Positions 34,041-43,849 are shown, counted from the stretch's first letter. The stretch is 64,000 bases of DNA from Acetobacter sicerae (GCF_011516765.1 NZ_JAAABN010000001.1:372001-436000); one strand, 5' to 3'. Notes: generated from the sequence alone by a model not told the origin. Translations and numbers: made by a program.

Positions 34041-35012
34041 TTACGGTTTTTTCTCGCCAGCGTCTTTTTGCATGAGACCCTGCCCCTCTGCGGTCTCCGC
34101 CTCGGCAGCCGCTTTTCCCAGCGGATGATGCGATTCGACGACTGCCCGCAACCGGTCTGCCTGCACATGGGTGTAGATCTGGGTGGTCGCGATATCTGCA
34201 TGTCCCAGCAGCATCTGAAGCACCCGGAGATCCGCTCCATGCGCCAGCATGTGGGTCGCAAACGAATGACGCAGCACATGCGGCGACAATTGCGCCGGAT
34301 CGATTCCGGCGCGTGAACCGAGATCCGCGAGGATCTTGTCGAACCCCTGCCGTGTGATCGGACGCAAGGCAGTGCGACCGGGGAAAAGCCAGAGACTTTT
34401 CTTCGCCTCGTCTTCCAGCAGCAGACTCATGACAGCGTCGCGAGCCGGGTCGGACAGCGGCACCAGACGCTCCCGACCGCCCTTACCGCGAATCATCAGC
34501 ATCCGGACATCCTCCCGGAACATGTCCCGCCTCAGGGTCAGCAGCTCCGAGATTCGCAATCCCGTGGAGTAGAGCAACTCCAGTGCGGCACGGCCCAGCA
34601 GCAGACGGCGACGCTGCGCGGGACTGCTGTCAGGCGAGCAGGTGGACGCATCGATAAGCGCCGAGACTTCGGTTTCGGTGAGAAATTTGGGGAGCGTCTG
34701 CTGGGGCGAAGGCGCATCAAGCTGACTGGCAGGATTATCCTGCCGCCGTCCTTCCCGCAGCAGGAAGAGATAGAACTGGCGGATGCATGAAATCCGGCGT
34801 GCGATCGTGCGGCGGGCCAGTTTGTCTGACGCCATTTCGGCGACCCACCGGCGCAGAGCGTCAACGGAAGCCGTGGCGAGGGTCTCTCCCTCAGCGCCAA
34901 GCGCCTCGCTGCAATGCTCCAGATCCCTCGTATAGGCCGCGAGAGTCGCCGGAGCCGCCGCTCGTTCAGCCGCCAGCATTTCCAGAAACGAATCGACTGA
35001 ATCCTCAGTCAC
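34041..35012 (-). CDS. xerD: Site-specific tyrosine recombinase XerD
   Basis: This 323-residue recombinase resolves chromosome dimers at dif with a partner (XerC). The N-terminal SAM-like domain (about 1-95) has FLEMLAAERAAAPATLAAYTRDL. The catalytic domain carries Arg in STGLRISELLTL, Lys in IRGKGGRERLVPL, His-x-x-Arg in HVLRHSFATHML, and the second His and Tyr in LGHADIATTQIYTHV. All catalytic residues are present. XerD rather than XerC is chosen from the pairing with accA and overall likeness. It could be cotranscribed with accA. Confidence 0.88.
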   Translation of the reverse strand: MTEDSVDSFLEMLAAERAAAPATLAAYTRDLEHCSEALGAEGETLATASVDALRRWVAEMASDKLARRTIARRISCIRQFYLFLLREGRRQDNPASQLDAPSPQQTLPKFLTETEVSALIDASTCSPDSSPAQRRRLLLGRAALELLYSTGLRISELLTLRRDMFREDVRMLMIRGKGGRERLVPLSDPARDAVMSLLLEDEAKKSLWLFPGRTALRPITRQGFDKILADLGSRAGIDPAQLSPHVLRHSFATHMLAHGADLRVLQMLLGHADIATTQIYTHVQADRLRAVVESHHPLGKAAAEAETAEGQGLMQKDAGEKKP

Positions 35013-35118
35013 TCTGTTTCTCCTGAAGGCTGAAGCAGTTTCCCTGAACTCAGCTTTTGCGAAAACAGGGAAATCCGTGCCTGCCGGAGCACCTCATCTG
35101 TACCCTTGGTAGACTTAC

Positions 35119-35388
35119 TCAGGGCGCTGGTGCAGCGGGCGCCGCTGGCGGCGCAACGGACGGTGTTGCTGCTGGAGCGGGAGCCGGAGCAGCAGTCGGG
35201 ACCACAGTCTGCGGTGGAACCACGGAAATCGGCGGAGACTGTGGGACGGCCGTCAGGCTGGCCACAGAGAGTTCCTTGTGGACCATCTGCTGGGACGCAG
35301 GCGGACCCGATGACAGTCCAAGAGAAAGGATTCCACCACAGATGACGACAGCAGCGGCACCGGCTGCGATAAGGACGATTCGGCGCAT
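35119..35388 (-). CDS. Small Pro/Ala-rich membrane-anchored protein
   Basis: This 89-residue protein has a single N-terminal span (RRIVLIAAGAAAVVICGGILSLGL) followed by a polar region and a Pro/Ala/Val-rich tail (PTAAPAPAPAATPSVAPP) to the end. The tail probably extends into the periplasm. It is divergent from aroKB across 93 bases and about 100 bases upstream of xerD on the same strand. No family is recognised. Confidence 0.6.
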   Translation of the reverse strand: MRRIVLIAAGAAAVVICGGILSLGLSSGPPASQQMVHKELSVASLTAVPQSPPISVVPPQTVVPTAAPAPAPAATPSVAPPAAPAAPAP

Positions 35389-35481
35389 TTCAGCCTCGAT
35401 TCTTTCAGTCCCGCAGCCGGTAATATCCGCCGCGTTCCCATGATGACGTGTGTTTGCCCGCTCTATGTTACGATGGCAGCC

Positions 35482-37308
35482 ATGTCACGCCCATTCTTAC
35501 CTGAACGGGGGAATGCTGTCCTGCCTGAGCAGACGCCTGCATTGCCTCCCTCCCCGCCTCCGGACACGGTTTCCGAGCCCGCGCCTGCCCTGCCGCTCAA
35601 TCTCGACGCGGTTCGCAGCAGCACCGGCTTCGGTCCTCTCTGCGGTCGAAGCATTCTGCTGATCGGCCTGATGGGAGCCGGAAAATCAACCATAGGCCGT
35701 CGCCTCGCCCAGCGCCTCGGACTCGGGTTTGTCGACGCCGATGCCGAAATTGAACGTGCCGCAGGCTGTTCGATCAACGACGTCTTCCGCCTTTACGGCG
35801 AAGAAGCCTTCAGGGATGGCGAACGGCGCGTCCTGAAACGGCTGATTGACGGGCCTTCCCGCGTGATTGCGACAGGCGGTGGCGCTTTCATGAACGAGCA
35901 GACCCGTGCGCTCATCCGGGAACGCGCCATCTCGGTCTGGCTGCGCTGCCCGCTGCCTGTCCTGCTGAAGCGGGTAAGCGGACGCACGCACCGGCCCCTG
36001 CTGAACGGCGCCAAGCCTCGCGACGTGCTCGAACGTCTGATGCTCATCCGTCATCCGGTTTACGCGGAAGCTGATATCATCGTGCAATGTGGAGAAGACA
36101 ACGTGGACAACGCCACAACCCGCGTCATCGAGGCGCTGGCTCTCAATCACCGCCCACGTCGCCTCCCTGTGCGGCTTGAGCGCAATCCTTACGAAGTCAT
36201 CATTGGCACCGGCCTGATAGAACGCGCTGGCGCCCTGCTGGCGACGGTGTTGCCACAGAAGCGTGTCGTTGTGATCTCCGACACGACGGTGGCCGAGCTT
36301 TATCTCCACCCTCTCATTGAATCTCTCACAGACTCCGGCTTTGCCGTTCAGTCCATCGTGGTGCCACCCGGCGAACAGTCAAAGTCACTGGATGAATTCA
36401 GGCGCGTCACGGACGCCATTCTGGAGCAGAAGGTCGAGCGCCGAACGACCGTCATCGCTCTTGGCGGCGGTGTGGTCGGTGATCTGGCAGGCTTTGTCGC
36501 GTCTGCGACTCTCCGCGGCCTGCCTTTTGTCCAGATGCCGACAACCCTGCTGTCGCAGGTCGATTCTTCTGTCGGCGGCAAAACTGGCATCAACACGTCC
36601 TGGGGCAAGAATCTGCTCGGCGCGTTTCATCAGCCCGCAATGGTTCTGGCCGATGTTTCCAGCCTTGCAACATTACCCGTGCGGGAGATCCGTGCGGGTT
36701 ATGCCGAAATTGTGAAGGCGGGGCTTATCGGAGACGCTGACCTTTTCACCTGGTGTGAACGGCATGGCGCGGCTGTCATTGCCCAGGACCCCGACATGCT
36801 GGCCGAAGCCGTCGAAAGAGCCTGCGCTTTCAAGGCCGCCATCGTGACCGAGGATGAGTTCGAGCGGAAATCCCAGGGGGGTCGCGCCCTTCTCAATCTC
36901 GGCCACACGTTCGGTCATGCCCTTGAGGCGGAAATGGGCTACAATGGCAGCCTTCTGCATGGGGAGGCCGTCTCGATCGGTCTCCGTCTGGCTTTCATGC
37001 TCTCCGTGCGTCTGGGCTACTGCCCTCAGACCGATCTGGACCGGGTGACCGCCCATCTGGATGCGACAGGCATGCCTGCCCGGATTTCCCAACTGGATCG
37101 CTCCTTTGACGCCCGGACACTTCTTGACCACATGACAAGGGACAAGAAGATGCATGACGGCAAACTCACATTCGTTCTGGTCCGGGGAATCGGTCAGGCG
37201 TTTACCTGCCGGGATGTTCCGGCGCAGGCGGTTCATGATGTTCTTGTGGAAGATGGGTGTGCAGCAGATGCGATGCAGACACACGCTGGTCGTGGAACTG
37301 ACATCTGA
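35482..37308 (+). CDS. aroKB: Bifunctional shikimate kinase / 3-dehydroquinate synthase
   Basis: This protein of about 608 residues joins two enzymes of the shikimate pathway. Residues about 45-220 are AroK: LIGLMGAGKSTIGRRLA (Walker A), GLGFVDADAEIERAAG, ATGGGAFM and GRTHRPLL. Residues about 235-590 are AroB: PYEVIIGTGLIERAG, VPPGEQSKSLDEF, ALGGGVVGDLAGFVAS, QMPTTLLSQVDSSVGGKTGIN, LLNLGHTFGHALE and the zinc-binding LLHGEAVSIG. In most bacteria aroK and aroB are adjacent separate genes; here no stop separates them. The ATG at 35482 is preferred to ATGs at 35440 and 35443 because the extra residues are not conserved. A Pro-rich leader precedes the kinase domain. Confidence 0.92.
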   Translation: MSRPFLPERGNAVLPEQTPALPPSPPPDTVSEPAPALPLNLDAVRSSTGFGPLCGRSILLIGLMGAGKSTIGRRLAQRLGLGFVDADAEIERAAGCSINDVFRLYGEEAFRDGERRVLKRLIDGPSRVIATGGGAFMNEQTRALIRERAISVWLRCPLPVLLKRVSGRTHRPLLNGAKPRDVLERLMLIRHPVYAEADIIVQCGEDNVDNATTRVIEALALNHRPRRLPVRLERNPYEVIIGTGLIERAGALLATVLPQKRVVVISDTTVAELYLHPLIESLTDSGFAVQSIVVPPGEQSKSLDEFRRVTDAILEQKVERRTTVIALGGGVVGDLAGFVASATLRGLPFVQMPTTLLSQVDSSVGGKTGINTSWGKNLLGAFHQPAMVLADVSSLATLPVREIRAGYAEIVKAGLIGDADLFTWCERHGAAVIAQDPDMLAEAVERACAFKAAIVTEDEFERKSQGGRALLNLGHTFGHALEAEMGYNGSLLHGEAVSIGLRLAFMLSVRLGYCPQTDLDRVTAHLDATGMPARISQLDRSFDARTLLDHMTRDKKMHDGKLTFVLVRGIGQAFTCRDVPAQAVHDVLVEDGCAADAMQTHAGRGTDI

Positions 37309-37406
37309 AAGCCACATAGGTCGTTACAAAACCCCACCAACCGGCCCTGTACAGGCGTTCGGGCTGGAGAAAAACGGTGAGGCATACATTATTTGCAACA
37401 CCACAA

Positions 37407-37429
37407 AGTTCATGACCCAAACATGAACT
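37407..37429. promoter_or_regulatory. 23-bp palindrome overlapping a promoter upstream of the ompA-like gene
   Basis: AGTTCATG and CATGAACT are perfect 8-bp arms around the 7-base spacer ACCCAAA. The site lies just upstream of a TATAAA hexamer at 37436-37441, so a bound protein would cover the -35 region. It looks like the operator of an unidentified dimeric regulator. Confidence 0.55.
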
Positions 37430-37435
37430 GTTGCA

Positions 37436-37510
37436 TATAAATCACGCTTATGGCGTGTAATAGGCGAAAGCCTCATCAGATGGGTTCCATTCACGGAACC
37501 CATCGTTTTA
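37436..37510 (+). ncRNA. Possible small RNA or structured leader upstream of ompA-like gene
   Basis: After the TATAAA box come three stem-loops in a row: CACGC-TTATG-GCGTG, AGGC-GAAA-GCCT, and GATGGGTTCC-ATTCAC-GGAACCCATC followed by GTTTTAT. The last looks like a Rho-independent terminator. A transcript of about 65-75 nt would fit a small RNA; alternatively this is part of a long leader or the terminator of aroKB. The 82 bases from here to the next gene also hold a GGATCG/CGATCC hairpin. Confidence 0.4.
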
Positions 37511-37592
37511 TAGGGCTTTTAGACAGCCTGTAGGGGCAAGGGATCGCACTTCATCGATCCAGCCCAAACAGTTGATAAATGAGGACGAAAAA

Positions 37593-38720
37593 ATGCGTCT
37601 CCGCAGTGCGTTACTCGCAACAACACTGATGGCAGCAGCGCCGGTCGCTGCTTCCGCAACAACAATCACCGGGCCGTACGTCAATGTCGGTGGTGGTTAT
37701 GATCTGACACAGACCCAGCATGCCAGCACATGGGATCCGGGTTCACAGAGCACGGTCAGCTCCAAGTACCGTCACCAGAACGGTTTCACCGGTTTTGGTG
37801 CATTCGGCTGGGGCTTCGGCAACGGTCTGCGCGTTGAGGTCGAGGGTGTTTACAACTACTCCGAAATCAACCACCGCAACGGTGCCGGTGTCGCCAACAA
37901 CAAGACGCGTGGCAGCGACCAGTCCTATGGTGGCCTTGTCAACGTCCTGTATGACATCGACCTGAAGCAGTTCGGTATCGATGCGCCTGTCACACCGTTC
38001 GTCGGTGTTGGTGCCGGTTACCTGTGGCAGCATTACAACCCGACTGACTCGAACTTCGCCAACGGCTCACGTTCACGTCTGGGCGGCACGAACGGCAGCT
38101 TCGCGTATCAGGGCATCGTCGGTGCGGCTTACGACACGGGCGTTCCGGGTCTGCAGGTCACAACCGAATACCGCATGATCGGTCAGACGTTCTCTGACGG
38201 CGCATTCAAGACCACAGCGTATGCTCCTGGCGGCGCGAAGATCGGCAGTGGCAACACTGGCTTCGATCATCGCTTCAACCACCAGTTCATCGTCGGTCTG
38301 CGCTATGCGTTCGACACGGCTCCCCCGCCGCCGCCGGCTCAGCCTTACGTTGCTCCTCCTGCTCCGCAGGCAGCCCGTACCTACCTCGTCTTCTTTGACT
38401 GGGATAAGGCTAACCTGACGGCTCGCGCCCGCCAGATCGTTGCAGAGGCAGCTCAGGCTTCCACGCACGTTCAGACGACACGCATCGAAGTCAACGGCTA
38501 CACCGACAACTCGTCGGCTCGTGGTGGCGCTGCTGGTGCGAAGTACAACATGGGTCTCTCGATCCGTCGTGCAGACAGCGTCAAAGCTGAGCTGATCCGT
38601 GACGGCGTGCCGGCTTCGGCCATCGATATCCATGGTTACGGCGAAGCACACCCGCTGGTTCCGACAGGCCCGAACACTCGCGAGCCTCAGAACCGTCGCG
38701 TGGAAATCATCCTGCACTGA
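37593..38720 (+). CDS. OmpA-family outer membrane protein
   Basis: This 375-residue protein starts at the ATG after GAGGA. The signal peptide is MRLRSALLATTLMAAAPVAA, cleaved after ASA. Residues about 24-245 form the eight-strand-type beta barrel (YVNVGGGYDLTQ, GFGAFGWGFGNGLRVEVEG, FDHRFNHQFIVGLRYAF). A Pro-rich hinge (PPPPPAQPYVAPPAPQ) leads to the OmpA C-terminal peptidoglycan-binding domain (about 265-375), with YLVFFDWDKANLT, NGYTDNSSA and NRRVEIILH. It links outer membrane and cell wall. Codon use favours abundant tRNAs, as expected for a major outer membrane protein. Confidence 0.92.
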   Translation: MRLRSALLATTLMAAAPVAASATTITGPYVNVGGGYDLTQTQHASTWDPGSQSTVSSKYRHQNGFTGFGAFGWGFGNGLRVEVEGVYNYSEINHRNGAGVANNKTRGSDQSYGGLVNVLYDIDLKQFGIDAPVTPFVGVGAGYLWQHYNPTDSNFANGSRSRLGGTNGSFAYQGIVGAAYDTGVPGLQVTTEYRMIGQTFSDGAFKTTAYAPGGAKIGSGNTGFDHRFNHQFIVGLRYAFDTAPPPPPAQPYVAPPAPQAARTYLVFFDWDKANLTARARQIVAEAAQASTHVQTTRIEVNGYTDNSSARGGAAGAKYNMGLSIRRADSVKAELIRDGVPASAIDIHGYGEAHPLVPTGPNTREPQNRRVEIILH

Positions 38721-38755
38721 TCCGCTTTCCGGATCTTTCAGGAAACGCTACGAAG

Positions 38756-38787
38756 AAGGGTGCCTTTCGAGGCACCCTTTTTTTATG
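38756..38787 (+). terminator. Rho-independent terminator of the ompA-like gene
   Basis: AAGGGTGCCT and AGGCACCCTT form the stem around TTCG, an extra-stable tetraloop, followed by seven T residues, 36 bases after the stop. This is a textbook terminator. Confidence 0.92.
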
Positions 38788-38811
38788 TCTTTACGTGATC
38801 AGGAACCCTTC

Positions 38812-39321
38812 ATGGCTGACCGGAAGTCTACATGCCTGCGTCTCTTCAGATTCGCAGTGGTCGGCAGTCTGGGATTTCTCTGGGATGCAGGCACCGTGTA
38901 CGGACTGCGGAGCGTCATTGGACTGAATGCTGCTACTTTCGCAGCCTATTTTGTGGCCGCCAGTCTCAACTGGGCCATCAATCGATTCTGGACGTTCGGT
39001 GATGTCGGGCGTCACGACCATCCGGTTCTTCAGTGGCTTCGCTTTCTCTCCGCCAACAGTTTTGGATTTCTGCTTAATCGTGGCACGGTATATGCGCTTT
39101 TCTTTATCTCGCCCTTCTGCATGCATCATCCCGTAATTGCACTCGCAGCAGGCGCACTCGCTGGCATGACAGCCAATTTCAAGCTGAGTGAAAGACTTGT
39201 CTTCCGGGAGAGGCCTCCAAAATCGGTCATGGATCTTGCGGAAATTTCAGCCGGCGTGGCTGATGCAGAACTCCCACAATGTCTGGATGATGAGTCGTCA
39301 TCATCCGCTCGTCATCCCTAG
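38812..39321 (+). CDS. GtrA-family membrane protein
   Basis: This 169-residue protein has the four-span GtrA topology: FRFAVVGSLGFLWDAGTVYGL, AATFAAYFVAASLNWAINRFW, FLSANSFGFLLNRGTVYALF and IALAAGALAGMTANFKLSERLVF. The conserved WAINRFWTF and NFKLSERLVF ends are typical. GtrA proteins are thought to flip undecaprenyl-linked sugars for surface glycan modification. The start is the ATG after AGGAA; an in-frame ATG at 38785 lies within the terminator tail. No glycosyltransferase partner is adjacent. Confidence 0.82.
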   Translation: MADRKSTCLRLFRFAVVGSLGFLWDAGTVYGLRSVIGLNAATFAAYFVAASLNWAINRFWTFGDVGRHDHPVLQWLRFLSANSFGFLLNRGTVYALFFISPFCMHHPVIALAAGALAGMTANFKLSERLVFRERPPKSVMDLAEISAGVADAELPQCLDDESSSSARHP

Positions 39322-39431
39322 CCACCTTTCCCTGCCCACCCTGACTGCGCTAATGTTTCGCTTCAGATATTTCTCTTGCTCACCGGCTGTCCCTGACAGA
39401 CGGCGGCCGCCACAGGACGCTTTTCCGCACC

Positions 39432-42089
39432 ATGCCAACAACAAATGAAATCCGCTCCGCTTTTCTGGATTATTTTGCGTCCAACGACCATCAGATCGTC
39501 CCCTCGTCATCACTGGTTCCCAGTAATGACCCGACGCTGCTGTTCACCAACGCTGGGATGGTGCAGTTCAAGAACGTCTTTACCGGTCAGGAAACACGCC
39601 CCTACTCACGCGCCACAACCGCGCAGAAGGTGGTGCGGGCCGGTGGCAAGCATAACGACCTAGATAATGTCGGCTACACAGCCCGGCATCACACCTTCTT
39701 CGAGATGATGGGGAACTTCTCCTTCGGAGATTACTTCAAGCCGGGTGCGATTGAACTGGCCTGGAATCTCATCACGAAGGACTTCGGTCTCCCGAAAGAA
39801 AAACTCCTCGTCACAGTCTACTCCGAAGACGAGGAAGCAGCCGGGCTATGGCGCAAGATTGCCGGTCTGAGCGATGACCGCATCATCCGCATCCCGACCT
39901 CGGACAATTTCTGGCGTATGGGCGATATCGGACCGTGCGGCCCCTGCTCGGAAATCTTCTTTGACCACGGCCCCGACGTATTCGGTGGCCCTCCGGGTTC
40001 TCCTGACGAGGACGGAGATCGCTTCGTAGAAATCTGGAACCTCGTGTTCATGCAGTTCTTCGAGGACCCACCGGGCACGCGCACGCCGCTTCCCCGTCCC
40101 TCGATTGATACCGGCATGGGGCTTGAGCGCTTTGCCGCCATCATGCAGGGCAAGCGCGATAACTACGACACCGATACGTTCCGCTCCCTGATCCTCGCAT
40201 CGGCTGAAGTGACATCGCAGGATCCGGACGGTCAGTTCAAGGCGAGCCACCGTATCGTCGCAGACCATCTGCGTTCCACAGCGTTTCTGATCGCGGACGG
40301 CATCCTTCCCTCCAAGGATGGCCGCGGTTATGTGCTGCGTCGGATCATGCGGCGCGCCATGCGTCATCTGCACATGATGGGCACGTCCGAGCCGGTCTTC
40401 TACAAGCTGCTTCCCGCCCTCATCCAGCAGATGGGTGCGGCCTATCCGGAACTCGGTCAGGCGGAAGCGTTGATCCGGGAAACGATGCGCGGTGAAGAAG
40501 AGCGCTTCAAGGCCATGCTCGGACGCGGACTTTCACTTCTGACGGAAGAGACCGACAAGCTGCCAGCCGGTGGCGCCCTGCCGGGCGACGTCGCCTTCAA
40601 GCTCTACGATACGTTCGGTTTCCCGCTTGATCTGACGCAGGACGCCCTGCGCTCAAGCGGTCATCTTGTGGACGTTCCGGGCTTTGAAGCCGCCATGAAG
40701 GTGCAGAGAGATCGTGCCCGCGCAGCGTGGTCCGGCTCCGGAGATACAGCCGTCGAGACTGTCTGGTTCGAGGCGCGTGACAGGTTCGGCGCGACGGAGT
40801 TCCTTGGCTACAGCACGGAAACAACTCAGGCGGAAGTTCAGCTTATTGCCTCGAATGGCGTCAGCGTTGAAACCGCCGGACCGGGCACCGAAGTCGCCAT
40901 CCTTCTCAACCAGACGCCTTTCTATGGTGAAAGTGGCGGACAGGTTGGCGACACCGGCGAGATCGAAGCACCGGGTGTAAAAGTGGCCATTTCGGACACC
41001 CAGAAAAAGCTCGGTGATCTTCTGGTGCATTATGGAACTGTTACGGAAGGCACGCTGAAAGCGGGAATGGCCGTTACGGCGAAGGTGGAGCACGCCCGTC
41101 GTTCCGCCATCCGTGCACATCATTCCGCGACCCATCTCCTGCATGAAGCGCTGCGTCGTCGTCTGGGCGACCACGTCATGCAGAAAGGCAGCCTCAATAC
41201 GCCGGACCGACTGCGTTTCGATGTCAGCCAGCCCCGCCCGATCACCCGTGAAGAGCTGAACGAGATCGAGGCTGAAGTGAACGCCCGTATTCGGGAAAAC
41301 ACGGCAGTCACAACCCGCATCATGACGCCGGATGAGGCCTCGGCCGAAGGGGCGATGGCTCTGTTCGGTGAGAAATACGGCGATGAAGTCCGTGTCGTCT
41401 CCATGGGCGGTAAGGATGCTGACGGCAGCAAGCCTGCGTGGTCAGTGGAACTGTGCGGCGGCACGCATGTCAGCCGCACCGGTGACATCGGCCTGTTCCG
41501 GATTTCTTCGGAATCCGGTGTTTCGGCTGGCGTTCGACGGATCGAGGCCGTGGCTGGCTCCGCTGCCGAGGCCGTTGCAGTCGCCAACGAGGAGCGCCTT
41601 ACCCAGATCGCCGCCATGCTGAAAGTGACCGTGGCGGAAGCCCCAGAGCGCCTTGCCACGCTTCTGGATGAACGCAAGATCATGGAGCGGAAAATCTCCG
41701 ATCTTCAGCGCAAGCTGGCGGCAGGCGGAAGTGATGCGACCAAGGTTGAGACCATTGCAGGCATTGCCTTTGCCGGTCGCAATGTCGGGGAAACCCCGGC
41801 CAAGGAGCTCAAGGGACTGGCTGACACGATCGGCAAACAGATCGGCGAAGGTGTCGTCGCTCTTGTGTCGACAGCGGACGGCAAAGCCAGTGTTGTGGTG
41901 TCCGTCAATTCCGCACTCCCGGAAGGAATTGACGCCGTCTCCCTCGTCAAGGCTGCGAGTGCAGCCCTTGGCGGCAAAGGTGGCGGTGGTCGCCGTGACA
42001 TGGCTCAGGCAGGTGGGCCGGATGTCGGCGCAGCCGATGCGGCGCTCAACGCCGTGCGTGCCGGGATTACAGCCGCAATGAACGCCTGA
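39432..42089 (+). CDS. alaS: Alanyl-tRNA synthetase
   Basis: This 885-residue enzyme charges tRNA-Ala and clears mischarged Ser and Gly. Order of parts: class II catalytic domain (about 1-235; [55 protein letters not shown]), tRNA recognition domain ([16 protein letters not shown]), editing domain (zinc-binding [12 protein letters not shown] near residue 563 and [13 protein letters not shown] near 675), and the C-terminal coiled coil with DHHA1 domain ([16 protein letters not shown]). The length is typical. It lies 110 bases after the GtrA gene. Confidence 0.97.
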   Translation: MPTTNEIRSAFLDYFASNDHQIVPSSSLVPSNDPTLLFTNAGMVQFKNVFTGQETRPYSRATTAQKVVRAGGKHNDLDNVGYTARHHTFFEMMGNFSFGDYFKPGAIELAWNLITKDFGLPKEKLLVTVYSEDEEAAGLWRKIAGLSDDRIIRIPTSDNFWRMGDIGPCGPCSEIFFDHGPDVFGGPPGSPDEDGDRFVEIWNLVFMQFFEDPPGTRTPLPRPSIDTGMGLERFAAIMQGKRDNYDTDTFRSLILASAEVTSQDPDGQFKASHRIVADHLRSTAFLIADGILPSKDGRGYVLRRIMRRAMRHLHMMGTSEPVFYKLLPALIQQMGAAYPELGQAEALIRETMRGEEERFKAMLGRGLSLLTEETDKLPAGGALPGDVAFKLYDTFGFPLDLTQDALRSSGHLVDVPGFEAAMKVQRDRARAAWSGSGDTAVETVWFEARDRFGATEFLGYSTETTQAEVQLIASNGVSVETAGPGTEVAILLNQTPFYGESGGQVGDTGEIEAPGVKVAISDTQKKLGDLLVHYGTVTEGTLKAGMAVTAKVEHARRSAIRAHHSATHLLHEALRRRLGDHVMQKGSLNTPDRLRFDVSQPRPITREELNEIEAEVNARIRENTAVTTRIMTPDEASAEGAMALFGEKYGDEVRVVSMGGKDADGSKPAWSVELCGGTHVSRTGDIGLFRISSESGVSAGVRRIEAVAGSAAEAVAVANEERLTQIAAMLKVTVAEAPERLATLLDERKIMERKISDLQRKLAAGGSDATKVETIAGIAFAGRNVGETPAKELKGLADTIGKQIGEGVVALVSTADGKASVVVSVNSALPEGIDAVSLVKAASAALGGKGGGGRRDMAQAGGPDVGAADAALNAVRAGITAAMNA

Positions 42090-42497
42090 TCAGCAGAAAA
42101 CAGAACACCACCTGGATGGCGTTTATCGCGTTGTCCGGGTGGTAAGCCGTTTGCTGCAAGAAACAGTTTTTCTTGCCTCCAGCGATTTCATCAGAGAGAT
42201 GAATCGTCTGGAAACTGCCCAATATTCCTTGGGAAATACAGTTAAGATTCCCAAGCAATTATCTGATAATAAAAAACAAAAATACTTTTCAGTCTGTTTT
42301 TTGCGAAGGCGGGCGTCATGAAGTGCGTGAAAAACACTTCACCGGACAACCTCTTCGTCACTGGCAGACATGGGGCAGCAAAGCCTGTGCGCCAGTCGGA
42401 CAGACAATTCAGAACAGACTGGAAAGAGGCGGTTTTTCCTCGGCACTTCAAACTGATTGGACGTGTTGTTTTCCACGCCCAATCAGTCTGACGGAAC
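42090..42497. other. Intergenic region with two hairpins
   Basis: No gene is visible. Near 42103-42142 ACCACCTGGA and TCCGGGTGGT pair, a possible alaS terminator without a T tract. At 42453-42486 CTGATTGG.CGTG and CACG.CCAATCAG pair, a likely terminator for the FAS1 lipoprotein gene on the minus strand. The middle (42230-42300) is AT-rich. Confidence 0.5.
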
Positions 42498-43259
42498 TCA
42501 GTGTGTCGCCGATAACGGCGCCGCCACGATACCCTTGGGAGAAGCAGGGTTCACAACAGGCTGGGGCGGAAAGACTGGCTCAAGCACTGACTGTGTAAAA
42601 TACAGGACGCCGTTGGACTGAGGCACGCCTGTCACCCACAGATGATTGCTCGCGCCCGCAGCGTTGCTGACCACCGGCTGGCCGGATGCCGGATCAAGCG
42701 AAAAGGTCAGCGGAATTCCGGCAAGTGTCTTCAGGCTGAAAGCATGGGTAGGCGACTTGGCGAGAAGCGCCTTGACCCGATTCACAGGCCACTTTCCCGG
42801 AACGATCGTATAGGAGATCAGCGCTTTCAGGGCCGCCCGGTTGGCCGGGTCAAGCAATCCGTTCTGGAACTGCGCCGAGTAGTGCGCCAGTGGCTCATTG
42901 GGGATGGCAAAGACCGTGTAGGGGCCTTTCTGCTGCAGAATGGCGAAGTAGCCCGAAATGTGCAGCGCCTGAGCGTAATTCGCCAGTTCGATCGCCGCCG
43001 ACACTCCTTCCGAAATGGGACGGTCACAATAAATCGGCGTCTCCGGATCAGCATAGGCGATCCGGCTGTCAGGCGCCTCTTTCTCGCTGGCCGGCGTGTA
43101 GTTTCTGGTGCCGGACACGGTGGGAGCCATGAAGGAACAGACGCTTCCTACCTGCTTGTAGGAATCCTGCCGTGCATTGCTCTGGCATCCCCCAACGGAC
43201 AGCGCCATCACCATAGCAGCGCCTGCCACGCTCCACTGCACTGCCCGCTCTGGCCGCAT
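42498..43259 (-). CDS. FAS1 (fasciclin)-domain lipoprotein
   Basis: This 253-residue protein starts at the ATG giving MRPERAVQWSVAGAAMVMAL, and a lipobox SVGGC places a lipidated Cys near residue 25. Residues about 90-235 look like a fasciclin domain: LHISGYFAILQQKGPYTVFAIPNEPLAHYSAQF is the H1 box, and NHLWVTGVPQSNGVLYFTQSVLEPV the H2 box. FAS1 domains mediate adhesion in surface or periplasmic proteins. It lies on the same strand as, and 152 bases downstream of, another lipoprotein gene. A probable terminator hairpin follows. An outer membrane location is inferred. Confidence 0.78.
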   Translation of the reverse strand: MRPERAVQWSVAGAAMVMALSVGGCQSNARQDSYKQVGSVCSFMAPTVSGTRNYTPASEKEAPDSRIAYADPETPIYCDRPISEGVSAAIELANYAQALHISGYFAILQQKGPYTVFAIPNEPLAHYSAQFQNGLLDPANRAALKALISYTIVPGKWPVNRVKALLAKSPTHAFSLKTLAGIPLTFSLDPASGQPVVSNAAGASNHLWVTGVPQSNGVLYFTQSVLEPVFPPQPVVNPASPKGIVAAPLSATH

Positions 43260-43411
43260 CCTGATACCCCTATTACAAATCTCATGCCCCCGCCCACGAC
43301 GGGTAGCTGTGCTGTTACTTCTATGGGGTCCGGGTTTCGTATCTGTAAATCCCTCGCCAGACCGCAAAGGAGGATTACTCCTTTTTTCAAGCCTCTGGAA
43401 AGTGGGGACAA

Positions 43412-43849
43412 TCAGCAACCATCTCCCCGCATGGTCCATCCGCGCACCAGTCCGTCAGACAGTTCGAACGTGGTCTGGCAGACGGAGTTGTAATAACTGG
43501 GGGGGAAGCCGCCATCCATGCCCCAGCCCCAGCCACCCATTCCGCCCCAGCCGCCGCCCATGCCCCAGCCGCCCATGCCGCCCCAGCCGGGGCCGCCCCA
43601 GCCCCAGCCCCAGCCCATGCTGCCGGGATAGTACTGCGTTTCGTTGTCTATGTAGGCGAGGAACAGGTGATTATTGGCAAGGAATGTCCGTGTCGGCACA
43701 CCATAGGCACGCACGACATCCACCTCCGTCTTGCCCACAAGCGCATCAAGCTGACGACGCTGCTCCTTTGTAGGACCGGAACATGCCGTCAGGGAGACCA
43801 GCATCAGAGAGGCGAGCGCCAGAGACGGTCCGATACGCCGGATGATCAT
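43412..43849 (-). CDS. Lipoprotein with Gly/Trp/Met-rich repeats
   Basis: This 145-residue protein has a signal peptide and lipobox (LVSLTACS, Cys near residue 23), then a helical segment with QRRQLDALVGKTEVDVVRAYG that resembles the SmpA/OmlA-type small envelope fold (GxxxxDVxxxxGxP). Residues about 78-115 are almost only Gly, Trp and Met with a few Pro, as repeats of GWG and GMGGW. Two further cysteines lie near the end (NSVCQTTF and the final Cys). The repeat may be an extended membrane-surface or protein-binding segment. It starts 84 bases before the EpmA stop on the same strand. I know no function. Confidence 0.65.
   Translation of the reverse strand: MIIRRIGPSLALASLMLVSLTACSGPTKEQRRQLDALVGKTEVDVVRAYGVPTRTFLANNHLFLAYIDNETQYYPGSMGWGWGWGGPGWGGMGGWGMGGGWGGMGGWGWGMDGGFPPSYYNSVCQTTFELSDGLVRGWTMRGDGC

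Noticed and set aside
43500..43620. Tandem GC-rich repeats that could suggest a CRISPR or satellite
   Set aside because: They lie in frame within a lipoprotein gene and encode a Gly/Trp/Met repeat; units are irregular and there are no spacers.
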